From Pseudothioclava arenosa (GTDB taxonomy: Bacteria; Pseudomonadota; Alphaproteobacteria; Rhodobacterales; Rhodobacteraceae), in NCBI RefSeq assembly GCF_002358085.1, contig NZ_NTJD01000011.1:1-64000 (forward strand): 64,000 nt of DNA, written 5' to 3'. Shown here in pieces: positions 26,942 to 35,299 of the stretch; position 1 is the first letter of the stretch; each line of letters begins with the position of its first letter. Under the pieces are notes generated by a model that worked only from the letters and a program-made list of their open reading frames with translations, was not told the origin of the DNA and ran no database searches. A program made the position numbers and the translations under genes.

Positions 26942-28729
26942 TCAGGTCGGGGCGCCGTCGGTGAACTGCAGCCGCGCCAGCTCAGCGTAAAGCCCGCCTT
27001 CGGCGACCAGTTCGTCATGCGTGCCTTGCGCGACGATCCGACCGTCCTCGAAGACCACGATACGATCAGCCTTTTTCACCGTCGCCAGACGGTGCGCCAC
27101 GATCAGCGTGGTGCGGGTCAGCGCGAGCTGGTCAACCGCCGCCTGCACTTCGCGTTCCGAGGCCGCATCGAGCGCCGAGGTCGCCTCGTCCAGCAGCAGG
27201 ATCGGTGCGTCGCGCAGGATCGCGCGGGCAATGGCGATGCGCTGTTTCTGACCGCCGGACAGCATCACGCCGCGCTCGCCGACGTAGGTCTCGTAGCCAT
27301 CGGGCAGCGCGGAGAGGAAATCATGCGCATGGGCGGCGCGGGCGGCGGCCTCGACATCGGCATCCGAGGCCTCGGGGCGCCCGAAGCGGATATTCTCGCG
27401 CGCGGTGGCGGCGAAGATCACCGGGTCTTGCGGCACCAGCGCGATGGCATGGCGGAAGTCATGGCGTGCCAGCGTGCGCAGGTCGTAGCCGTCGATCGAG
27501 ACGGTGCCGTGCTCGGGGTCCCAGAAGCGCTGGATCAGCTGGATCACGGTGGTCTTGCCTGCGCCCGAGGGGCCGACCAGCGCCACGGTTTCGCCCGGAC
27601 GGATGTCGAGCGTGACGCCTTCGAGCGCCGAGGTTTCCGGGCGCGAGGGATAGTGGAAGGTCACGTCGTCGAAACGGATCGCGCCCGCAGCCGGCATCGG
27701 CAGCGGCACGGGATGCTCGGGGTCCTTCACGTTATCTTCGGAGCCCAGCAGCTCGACCAGACGCTCGGTCGCGCCCGCAGCGCGCTGCAGCTCGCCCCAG
27801 ATCTCCGACAGCGCGCCCACCGAGCCCGCCACCATCACCGCGTAGATCACGAATTGCACCAGCTCGCCGACCGACATGTCGCCCAGCCGCACATCGCGCG
27901 CGCCGACCCAGAGCACGCCCACCACGCCCGCGAAGACAAGGAAGATCACGATCACCGTCATCACCGCGCGGGTGTTGATGCGCCGCTGCGCCGACGTATA
28001 GCTTTTCTCGGTCACATCCGAGAATTGCGCGCGCGTGCGCGCCTCGTGGGTGAAGGCCTGCACGGTCTGCGCCGACAGGAGCGCCTCTGAGGCCGAGCCC
28101 GAGGAGGAGGCGATCCAGTCCTGGTTCTCGCGCGAGAGGTTGCGCAGGCGCCGCCCCAGCGTGACGATCGGAATCACCACCGCTGGCACGATCAGCAGCA
28201 CCAGCCCCGTCAGCTTGGCCGAGGTGACCAGGAGCATCACCATGCCGCCCAGCAGAATCAGCACGTTGCGCAGCGCCACAGACACAGACGAGCCGATCAC
28301 CGACAGGATCAGCGTGGTATCGGTGGTGATCCGGCTGATGATCTCGCCGGTCAGGATGCGCTCGAAGAAGGCGGGCGACATCGAGATCACCCGGTCGAAC
28401 ACCGCCTTGCGGATATCGGCCACGACACGCTCGCCGAACGAGGTCACAAGCCAATAGCGCGCGCCGGTCCCGATCGCGAGCAGCGCGACGATGGTCAGGG
28501 CGGCAAAGAAATACTGGTCGAGCAGCTCGGCGCCCTGCTGGAACCCGTCAACGACGCGGCGCACCGCGAGCGGCAGGATCAGCGAGATCGACGCGGTCAG
28601 CATCAGCGCCAGCAGCGCCCCGAGCGCACGCCCCTTGTACGGCGTGATGAACGGCCCGAGCCCCCTGAGCGCCCCGATCCGTTTCGACGTCGGACGATCA
28701 TCGAGCTGCGTTTGCGATCTGCGTGCCAT
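26942..28729 (-). CDS. ABC exporter, fused transmembrane and ATPase domains
   Basis: A 595-residue half-transporter of the MsbA/BmrA/Sav1866 type, active as a homodimer in the inner membrane. Residues 30-320 carry about six membrane segments. The ATPase part shows Walker A GPSGAGKTT, the Q-loop, signature LSGGQKQRIAIARAI, Walker B LLLDEATSALD, and the H-loop in VAHRLATVKKADR. Candidate substrates are lipids or drugs; nothing in the sequence fixes this. The start at 28729 has cagggaggtgtc immediately upstream. It is a single gene and converges on nothing; tRNA-Leu lies 103 bp upstream on the same strand. Confidence 0.93.
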   Translation of the reverse strand: MARRSQTQLDDRPTSKRIGALRGLGPFITPYKGRALGALLALMLTASISLILPLAVRRVVDGFQQGAELLDQYFFAALTIVALLAIGTGARYWLVTSFGERVVADIRKAVFDRVISMSPAFFERILTGEIISRITTDTTLILSVIGSSVSVALRNVLILLGGMVMLLVTSAKLTGLVLLIVPAVVIPIVTLGRRLRNLSRENQDWIASSSGSASEALLSAQTVQAFTHEARTRAQFSDVTEKSYTSAQRRINTRAVMTVIVIFLVFAGVVGVLWVGARDVRLGDMSVGELVQFVIYAVMVAGSVGALSEIWGELQRAAGATERLVELLGSEDNVKDPEHPVPLPMPAAGAIRFDDVTFHYPSRPETSALEGVTLDIRPGETVALVGPSGAGKTTVIQLIQRFWDPEHGTVSIDGYDLRTLARHDFRHAIALVPQDPVIFAATARENIRFGRPEASDADVEAAARAAHAHDFLSALPDGYETYVGERGVMLSGGQKQRIAIARAILRDAPILLLDEATSALDAASEREVQAAVDQLALTRTTLIVAHRLATVKKADRIVVFEDGRIVAQGTHDELVAEGGLYAELARLQFTDGAPT

Positions 28730-28831
28730 GACACCTCCCTGTTGCGGATGGGTTTAGGGGCTGAAACAGGCCGGGGCAAGCCGCGAATCTCGGGCCAGAA
28801 GCCCATCGGCCCCACGTTTTCGGGAGGGGGC

Positions 28832-28917
28832 TGGTGCGGGCGGCCGGACTCGAACCGGCATGGGTTTGCACCCGAGGGAGTTTAAGTCCCTTGCGTCTAC
28901 CATTTCGCCACGCCCGC
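28832..28917 (-). tRNA. tRNA-Leu (anticodon UAA)
   Basis: Read leftward, an 86-base class II tRNA starts GCGGGCGTGGCGAAATGGTA and ends GCCCGCACCA with CCA encoded. The acceptor stem GCGGGCG / CGCCCGC pairs perfectly. The anticodon arm is AGGGA-CTTAAAC-TCCCT, so the anticodon is UAA. A long variable arm (ctcgggtgcaaacccatg region) and the T-arm GGTTCGAGTCC are present. UUA and UUG leucine decoding is expected. Confidence 0.93.
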
Positions 28918-28961
28918 GGCCCCCTTGGATTAGAGGCTCGGGCGGGCGGCGGCAAGCGGGC

Positions 28962-29738
28962 TCAGCGGCCTTCGTATTGCGCGGGGCGCTTTTCGAGGAA
29001 AGCGAGCACGCCTTCGCGGAAATCATGGGTCGCGCCAAGCTGGCCCTGAAGCTGGGCCTCGCGTTCAAGCTGCTGGCCGAGGTCGTTGGAATAGCCCTCG
29101 CGCATGGCCTGCTTGATCGCGCGGTAAGCCTGCGTCGGCCCTTTCGCCAGCGCCATGGCCCGCGCCCGCCAGTGGTGGTCGAAATCGACATCGGCCACGG
29201 CTTCCCAGATCATGCCCCACTCGGCGGCGCGGCGCGCGTCGATCTTCTCGGCAAAAAGCGCCAGCCCCATCGCACGGGCAAAGCCCACCTGTCGCGGCAG
29301 CCAATAGGTGCCGCCCGCATCCGGCATCAACCCGATGCGCGAAAACGCCTGCATGAACACCGCCGACTCGGCCGCGATCACCACATCGGCTGCCAGCGCA
29401 AGGTTCGCCCCCGCGCCCGCCGCCGGACCGTTCACCGCCGCGATCACCGGGATCGGCGCGTCATAGATCGCCTCGAGCATCGGTTCGTATTCGTCGCGCA
29501 GCACGCGCTCGAGGTCGAGCCCCGCCGCCGCCGCGCCATCGCCAAGGTCCTGCCCCGAGCAGAACGCCCGCCCTGCCCCCGTCAGCACCGCCACGCGGGC
29601 CTCGCCCGAGGCCCGGCGCATCGCCTCCAGCAGCTCGGCGCGCATCTGCGTGTTGAGCGCGTTCATCACGTCGGGACGGTCGAGCGTGATCACCGCCATC
29701 CCGTCCGACAGTTCGTAGCGGATCGCCTTATAGGGCAT
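28962..29738 (-). CDS. Enoyl-CoA hydratase/isomerase family protein (PaaG-like)
   Basis: A 258-residue crotonase-fold enzyme. The oxyanion-hole loops are FCSGQDLGD and NGPAAGAGANLALAAD. The active-site segment GLMPDAGGTYWLPR carries aspartate rather than the hydratase glutamate. This matches PaaG-type 1,2-epoxyphenylacetyl-CoA isomerases, or related double-bond isomerases, better than classical hydratases. ATG 29738 has GGGAGG upstream and gives the expected MPYKAIRYELSDGMAVITLD start. No other phenylacetate genes are nearby, so the pathway is uncertain. Confidence 0.85.
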   Translation of the reverse strand: MPYKAIRYELSDGMAVITLDRPDVMNALNTQMRAELLEAMRRASGEARVAVLTGAGRAFCSGQDLGDGAAAAGLDLERVLRDEYEPMLEAIYDAPIPVIAAVNGPAAGAGANLALAADVVIAAESAVFMQAFSRIGLMPDAGGTYWLPRQVGFARAMGLALFAEKIDARRAAEWGMIWEAVADVDFDHHWRARAMALAKGPTQAYRAIKQAMREGYSNDLGQQLEREAQLQGQLGATHDFREGVLAFLEKRPAQYEGR

Positions 29739-29828
29739 CTCGGCCTCCCTTTCCGATTGCGTCACGCCAGATTAGCGCCTTTGCCGCGCGGCAAAAGCGA
29801 AACACTGCGTCACATCGCGCAAGCGCAC

Positions 29829-30299
29829 TCAGGCGCCGGGCTTGTCGTCGGCCAGAAGTTCCTTGAGGCGGCGCTCTTCCTCGGCATCGAGCGCCTGCGG
29901 TGCGGCCTCGACCGCCGACCCGCGCCGACGCAGATAGATGAAGCCGCCTATCCCCGCGATCAACAGGGCCACCGGCCCGAGATAATAGAGGATCAGGTTG
30001 GCGCCGGTCTTTTCCGGCTCGAACAGCACGTATTCGCCGTAGCGGTCGGTGATGTAATCGAGCACCTCGCTGTCGCTATCACCCGCGATCAGGCGCTCGC
30101 GCACCAGAAGCCGCAGGTCGCGCGACACTTCCGCGTTCGACTCGTCGATATTCTCGCCCTGACAGACCGGGCAGCGCAGCACCTGGCTGATCGTGCGGGC
30201 GCGCGCCTCCATCGCGGGATCGGGCAGCACCTCGTCGGGCTGCACCGCCAGAACCGGCGAGGCCAGCAGGAACGAGGCGAGGACAAGACGTTTCAGCAT
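29829..30299 (-). CDS. ccmH: Cytochrome c maturation protein CcmH
   Basis: A 156-residue periplasm-facing, membrane-anchored thiol oxidoreductase that reduces apocytochrome c before heme attachment. It has a signal peptide (MLKRLVLASFLLASPVLA), the LRCPVCQ motif (C43, C46) on the family's helical fold, then one transmembrane helix (about 103-125) and a short cytosolic tail. ATG 30299 lies 4 bases from the ccmF stop, so translation is coupled; a longer upstream frame adds only an Arg/Pro-rich stretch inside ccmF. No ccmG or ccmI is adjacent in this window. Confidence 0.94.
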   Translation of the reverse strand: MLKRLVLASFLLASPVLAVQPDEVLPDPAMEARARTISQVLRCPVCQGENIDESNAEVSRDLRLLVRERLIAGDSDSEVLDYITDRYGEYVLFEPEKTGANLILYYLGPVALLIAGIGGFIYLRRRGSAVEAAPQALDAEEERRLKELLADDKPGA

Positions 30300-30303
30300 G
30301 GGA

Positions 30304-32265
30304 TCACTCCGCCGGTTGGGTCGCCGCGGGGGCGGTCTTGCGTGCGCCCGCCGCAACACGATAGCGGCGGTCGGTGAGGCTCAGAAGCCCGCCCAGCGCC
30401 ATCATCAGGCAGCCCGTCCAGATCCAGTTGGCGAAGGGCTTGATATAGGTGCGCACGGCCCAGCCGCCGCCCGCCTGCGGATCTCCGATCACCAGATAGA
30501 TGTCGCGCCACAGGCCATTGTCGATATCGGCCTCGGTCGTCGGCATCGCCTCGACCGGGTAGGTGCGTTTCTCGGGGTGCAGCACTGTGATCAGCTTGCC
30601 GTCGCGACGTACCGACATCGTGCCCGTGGTCGACATGTAGTTCGGCCCCTGCACCCGGTCGACGGAATCGAGCGTGATTTCAAAGCCCGCGACCTCGAAG
30701 GGCTCGCCGATGATCGCCACGCGGATGTCTTCACGCTGGCCCGCCATCAGAAGGCCGATGCCGATGAAGGTGATGCCAAGGCCCGCATGCGCCACCGCCT
30801 TGCCCCAGTCCGCGCGCGGCAGGCGGGTCAGGCGGGCAGGCGTGCGGCCCGCGCGCACCCACAGCTCGGCCAGCGCGCCAAAGGCGATCCACGAGCCGAG
30901 GAAGGCCGAAACCAGCGCCAGCATCGAGCGGCCGGTCTCAAGGCTCCAGGCGAGCCCCGCGACGGCCAGCGCCACGATCAGCGCGGGCGCCATCTGACGC
31001 AGGCTGCGGGCGAAATTCGCGCGCTTCCACGGCATGACCGCGCCGATCGGCAAGAGCAGCGCGAGGATCACCATGAAGGGCGTGAAGGCTTTCTCGAAGA
31101 AGGGCGCACCCACCGAGAGCTTGCGATCCCAGAACATCTCGGCGACGAGCGGCCAGACGGTGCCGACAAAGACCACCAGCGCCGCAATCGCGAGAAGGAT
31201 ATTGTTGAACACCAGCGCGCTTTCGCGCGAGACCATCGAGAAGATCCCCTTGGCCTGCATCCGGTCGGCCCGCGCGGCATAAAGCGTCAGCGCGCCACCC
31301 ACGAAAGCGCCGAGGATCGCGAGGATGAAGATCCCGCGCTCGGGGTCGTTGGCGAAGCTGTGCACCGAGGTGATAACCCCCGAACGCACGATGAAGGTGC
31401 CAATCAGCGAGAAGCCGAAGGCCATGATCGCCAAAAGGATAGTCCAGCTCTTCAGCGCCTCGCGTTTCTCCACGACGATCGCGGAATGCAGCAGCGCCGC
31501 GGCCAGCAGCCAGGGCATGAAGGACGCGTTCTCGACCGGGTCCCAGAACCAGAAACCACCCCAGCCAAGCTCGTAATAGGCCCACCACGAGCCGAGCGCG
31601 ATGCCGATGGTCAGGAAGATCCAGGCCGCCAGCGTCCAGGGCCGCACCCAGCGCGCCCAGGCGGCGTCGACACGGCCCTCGATCAGCGCGGCGACCGCGA
31701 AGGAAAACGCCATCGAAAGGCCCACATAGCCGAGATAGAGGAACGGCGGGTGGAAGGCGAGGCCGGGGTCTTGCAGGAGCGGGTTCAGGCCCGAGCCGTT
31801 GAACGGCGGGTCAGCCAGACGGGTGAACGGGTTCGAGGTGAACAGGATGAAGCCCAGGAAGGCCAGCCCGATCAGGCCCTGGATCGACAGCACACGCGCG
31901 CGCAGACGCGGCGGCAGGTTGCCTCCGAACCACGCGGCGGCGGCCCCGAACAGCGCCAGGATCAGCACCCACAGGAGCATCGAGCCCTCGTGGTTCCCCC
32001 AGACGCCCGAAACCTTGTAAAGCAGCGGCTTGTCGGTATGCGAGTTCGCGTAAACGAGCTGCAGCGAGAAATCCGAGGTGACGAAGGCGTAGGTCAGCGC
32101 CCCGAAGGACAGCGCGATCAGCAGGAACTGCGCCGAGGCCGCGGGCTCCCCCACGGCCATCCAGCCGGTCCAGTTCTTCTGCGCCCCGATCAGCGGGACA
32201 ATGGACTGCACGATGGCAACGCAGAATGCCAGCACCAGCGCGAAATGGCCAAGTTCGACGATCAT
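30304..32265 (-). CDS. ccmF: Heme lyase CcmF, cytochrome c maturation
   Basis: A 653-residue polytopic membrane protein (about 15 helices) that joins heme from CcmE to apocytochrome c. The WWD heme-handling motif is seen as WGGFWFWDPVENASFMPWLL. The gene begins MIVELGHFALVLAFCVAIVQ with a strong caggaggatacc Shine-Dalgarno. It is followed, 4 bases on, by ccmH, giving a ccmF-ccmH unit. ccmE, which often precedes ccmF, is absent; instead a divergent META-domain gene lies upstream. Confidence 0.95.
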   Translation of the reverse strand: MIVELGHFALVLAFCVAIVQSIVPLIGAQKNWTGWMAVGEPAASAQFLLIALSFGALTYAFVTSDFSLQLVYANSHTDKPLLYKVSGVWGNHEGSMLLWVLILALFGAAAAWFGGNLPPRLRARVLSIQGLIGLAFLGFILFTSNPFTRLADPPFNGSGLNPLLQDPGLAFHPPFLYLGYVGLSMAFSFAVAALIEGRVDAAWARWVRPWTLAAWIFLTIGIALGSWWAYYELGWGGFWFWDPVENASFMPWLLAAALLHSAIVVEKREALKSWTILLAIMAFGFSLIGTFIVRSGVITSVHSFANDPERGIFILAILGAFVGGALTLYAARADRMQAKGIFSMVSRESALVFNNILLAIAALVVFVGTVWPLVAEMFWDRKLSVGAPFFEKAFTPFMVILALLLPIGAVMPWKRANFARSLRQMAPALIVALAVAGLAWSLETGRSMLALVSAFLGSWIAFGALAELWVRAGRTPARLTRLPRADWGKAVAHAGLGITFIGIGLLMAGQREDIRVAIIGEPFEVAGFEITLDSVDRVQGPNYMSTTGTMSVRRDGKLITVLHPEKRTYPVEAMPTTEADIDNGLWRDIYLVIGDPQAGGGWAVRTYIKPFANWIWTGCLMMALGGLLSLTDRRYRVAAGARKTAPAATQPAE

Positions 32266-32436
32266 CGGGTATCCTCCTGTACGCGGCGCGGATCATAGAG
32301 ACGGATGCGCGCCGAGGAAACCCGGATGCGCGCCGATGTCGCAAGCTTTCACGCTAAGGTGAGCCGCGCGGCTCTGGCGCGCCCGGCCCGGTGGCTCCAT
32401 CTTGGGGCAAGTATTTGTGTTTTCAGGAGTATCCCG

Positions 32437-32850
32437 ATGCATCCCCTGCCCCTTGCGATCTGTCTTTCACTGGCCACCACGCCCGGCCTTGCGCAAGAGA
32501 CGGGCCTTGCGGCGCTCGGTCAGGGCATCGAATGGCAGATTCACGAGATCGCCGGGCAGCCCGTGCCCGAGGGCGCCGCTCCGACGCTGATCCAGACCGA
32601 GCCGGGGCGGCTTGCCGGAAGGGGTGGCTGCAACCGCTTTTCCGCCCCCGTCTCACGTCAAGGCCCGAGCCTCGCGATCGGCCCCGTCGCCGCCACGCGC
32701 ATGGCCTGTCCGCCGCCCCGCATGGCGGTCGAAAGCGCCTTTTTCGACGCGCTAGCGCGGCTCACCGGGGTCGCGACAACCGCCGAAGGGCTGGTCTTAC
32801 TGGACGAGACCGGGGCTGTCCTGCGCGCGCATCGCACCACGCCGGGTTGA
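32437..32850 (+). CDS. META/HslJ-domain exported protein
   Basis: A 137-residue protein with a short signal peptide (MHPLPLAICLSLATTPGLAQ). The mature part is a META domain, the fold of E. coli HslJ, with LAGRGGCNRFSAPV and the TRMACPPPRMAVESAFFDAL block characteristic of the family (two cysteines, likely disulfide). The role of HslJ-type proteins is loosely tied to heat and novobiocin resistance. ATG 32437 has aggag at correct spacing; longer frames upstream lack both a signal peptide and a Shine-Dalgarno. The rhomboid gene follows 30 bp later. Confidence 0.85.
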   Translation: MHPLPLAICLSLATTPGLAQETGLAALGQGIEWQIHEIAGQPVPEGAAPTLIQTEPGRLAGRGGCNRFSAPVSRQGPSLAIGPVAATRMACPPPRMAVESAFFDALARLTGVATTAEGLVLLDETGAVLRAHRTTPG

Positions 32851-32880
32851 CGCCCGCAGCACTATCGGCAAACTCGCTCC

Positions 32881-33615
32881 ATGTTCCCGATCCGCGATCA
32901 TAATCCTGCCGCCGGGCGCCCCTACCTGACCTGGGCTATCATCGCGGCCAATGTCGTGATGTATCTGCTGACCTTGCCGGTCGGGCAGCATTACCCGCAA
33001 CTCTGGGAAGAGCTTGCGCTTTATCCGGGCGCCGTCACGCAGGGCTACTACCTGCAAGGGCTTGTAACCCATATGTTTCTGCACGCGGGCCTGATGCATC
33101 TGGCGGGGAACATGCTGTTTCTCTGGGTCTTCGGCGACAATCTCGAGGACCAGCTCGGGCGGCTCGGCTTTGCGCTGTTCTACCTGCTCGGAGGGCTGGC
33201 AGCGGCGGCGGCGCAGATCGCGGCCGATCCGGGCAGCGCAGTGCCGATGGTCGGCGCCTCGGGGGCGATTGCGGGGGTGATGGGGGGCTACCTGCTTCTG
33301 TTCCCGCGTGCCCGCGTCGATGTGCTCTTTATCTTCATCATCTTCTTCAAGGTGATCCCGATTCCGGCCTGGGTCGTGCTGGGATTCTGGTTCGGGATTC
33401 AGCTGTTGAACGGCGTCGCCACCGATCAGGGCGCAGGCGTGGCCTATTGGGCGCATGCGGGCGGCTTTGCGGCGGGGGTCGGGATGATGCTGCCGCATTG
33501 GCTGAAACGCGGCGGGCGGGCATTCTGGAGCCGCACACTCGGCCATCCGCCCCACCCCGAAACCGTCTATCGCCGCAGCACCATCCCGGTGGTGACGCGC
33601 CGCAAACGGTTCTAG
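32881..33615 (+). CDS. Rhomboid-family intramembrane serine protease
   Basis: A 244-residue membrane protein with about six transmembrane segments. The catalytic dyad is predicted as S127 in GASGAIAG and the histidine in AYWAHAGGFAAG. The HxxxN oxyanion region is HLAGN (H73, N77). These proteases cut transmembrane segments of other proteins, but the substrate is unknown here. The C-terminal tail is a basic linker (RRKRF). It follows the META-domain gene, and its TAG stop overlaps that of the convergent GMC oxidoreductase at a shared CTAG. Confidence 0.92.
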   Translation: MFPIRDHNPAAGRPYLTWAIIAANVVMYLLTLPVGQHYPQLWEELALYPGAVTQGYYLQGLVTHMFLHAGLMHLAGNMLFLWVFGDNLEDQLGRLGFALFYLLGGLAAAAAQIAADPGSAVPMVGASGAIAGVMGGYLLLFPRARVDVLFIFIIFFKVIPIPAWVVLGFWFGIQLLNGVATDQGAGVAYWAHAGGFAAGVGMMLPHWLKRGGRAFWSRTLGHPPHPETVYRRSTIPVVTRRKRF

Positions 33616-35231
33616 CCCGCCACCCGCGCGGCACGGATCATCGCGGCGGCGCGTTCGGCGATCATGATCGTCGGCGCATTGGTATTGCCGCCGATCAGGC
33701 TGGGCATCACCGAGGCATCGACCACGCGCAGCCCCTCGATCCCGCGCACGCGCAGATCGGGCGTGACCACCGCCATCGGATCATCTGCCGCCCCCATCCG
33801 CGCCGTGCCGACGGGATGATAGATCGTGTCGGCCCGCGCCCGGATATCGGCCATCAGCGCCGCCTCCGAGCCGTCATGCGGATAAAGCCGGCGCTTGCGC
33901 CAAGGCGCGAGCGCCGGGGCCTCGGTGATGGTCTCGATCAGACGCGCGGCACGCAGCATCGCTTCAGCATCACGCGGGTCCGACAGGAAACCCGGGTCGA
34001 TCAGCGGCGCTAACGCGGGGTTCGCATCGGCCAGCCGCAGCGTGCCGCGCGAATGGGGCCGCAACTGGCAGACATGCAGCGACCAGCCATCCGCCGCATG
34101 CAGCTTGCGCATGTGCTGATCGACGATACCGATCACGAAATGCAGTTGCAGATCGGGGCGCGACTGATCGGGCGAACTGCGCAGAAACGCGCCGCCCTCG
34201 GCCATCGGCGAGGCGAACATCCCCTCGCCCGTCCGCCGCCAACGCGCCGCCGCCTTCGCCAGCCGCCAGAACCCGCGTGGATTGAGCGCAACGCCATCGC
34301 GGCGTGGCGAGGTCCAGGAGATGATGTAATCCAGATGATCCTGCAGGTTCGCGCCGACGCCCGGCAGGTCGAGGACCGGCACGATCCCGTGGCGGCGCAG
34401 TTCGTCCTCCGGACCGATGCCCGAAAGCTGGAGAATCTGCGGTGTGCCGAAGGCCCCCGCCGAGACAATCACCTCGTGGCGCGCCTCAAGCTGGATCTGC
34501 CGCCCGAGGCGCCGCACCAGCGCCCCCGTCGCGCGCCGCCCATCGAACAGGATGCGTTCAGCCCGTGCGCGGGTCAGCACCGTCAGGTTCGGCCGCGCCA
34601 GAACCGGATGCAGGTAGGCCGCGGCGGCCGAGCACCGCTCGCCTTTCTGCGCACCGTCCCAGAATTGCTTGACCTGATAGAGCCCCGCGCCTTCCTGCCC
34701 GGGCCCGTTGAAATCGGGGTTCGGCGCGCAGCCGACCGCGCCGCAGGCCTCAATGAAGGCGCGGGTCATCGCACGCGGGCTGCGCTGATTGCCGACCTGC
34801 AACGGGCCCTGATCACCATGCCAGTCATCCGCGCCGCGCTCGTTGCGCTCGGCGCCCAGAAACCACGGCTTGCAGCTCTCCCAATCCCAGCCCTCACAGC
34901 CGGCATTGGCCCAATCGTCGTAATCCGAGGGATGCCCGCGCACGTAAAGCATCGCGTTGATCGCCGAGGAGCCGCCCAGCGCCCGCCCGCGCGGCTGGAA
35001 CCCGCGCCGCCCGCCAAGCCCGGGCTGCGGCACGGTGTGATAGGCCCAGTTGTCGATCGGCGGGCGCCCCGGCACCACTGCCCCCACCATCGCGGGCGCG
35101 CGAATCTCGATGCCGCGCCCCGCCCCGCCCGCTTCGACCAGACAGACGGTGACGCGGGCATCCTCGGACAGGCGCGCGGCCAGAACCGCGCCAGCCGAGC
35201 CGCCGCCCAGAATGACATAGTCGAAACGCAT
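33612..35231 (-). CDS. GMC-family FAD-dependent oxidoreductase (choline-dehydrogenase-like)
   Basis: A 539-residue flavoprotein of the glucose-methanol-choline family. The N-terminal Rossmann fold is FDYVILGGGSAGAVLAARL, followed by the signature RGRALGGSSAINAMLYVRGH. The catalytic histidine region is IYHPVGTARMG, with the closing segment GNTNAPTIMIAERAAAMI. The substrate is an alcohol or similar; choline dehydrogenase, alcohol dehydrogenase and aryl-alcohol oxidase all share this sequence pattern. ATG 35231 is chosen for its GGGGGGAG upstream and clean family start. It ends at a CTAG shared with the rhomboid stop. Confidence 0.9.
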   Translation of the reverse strand: MRFDYVILGGGSAGAVLAARLSEDARVTVCLVEAGGAGRGIEIRAPAMVGAVVPGRPPIDNWAYHTVPQPGLGGRRGFQPRGRALGGSSAINAMLYVRGHPSDYDDWANAGCEGWDWESCKPWFLGAERNERGADDWHGDQGPLQVGNQRSPRAMTRAFIEACGAVGCAPNPDFNGPGQEGAGLYQVKQFWDGAQKGERCSAAAAYLHPVLARPNLTVLTRARAERILFDGRRATGALVRRLGRQIQLEARHEVIVSAGAFGTPQILQLSGIGPEDELRRHGIVPVLDLPGVGANLQDHLDYIISWTSPRRDGVALNPRGFWRLAKAAARWRRTGEGMFASPMAEGGAFLRSSPDQSRPDLQLHFVIGIVDQHMRKLHAADGWSLHVCQLRPHSRGTLRLADANPALAPLIDPGFLSDPRDAEAMLRAARLIETITEAPALAPWRKRRLYPHDGSEAALMADIRARADTIYHPVGTARMGAADDPMAVVTPDLRVRGIEGLRVVDASVMPSLIGGNTNAPTIMIAERAAAMIRAARVAG

Positions 35232-35299
35232 GAGGCTCCCCCCTCTCGGGAGGAGCCTAGCGGGTTTTTCCGGGCTCAAAAGCGTGACGTGAAGTCAGA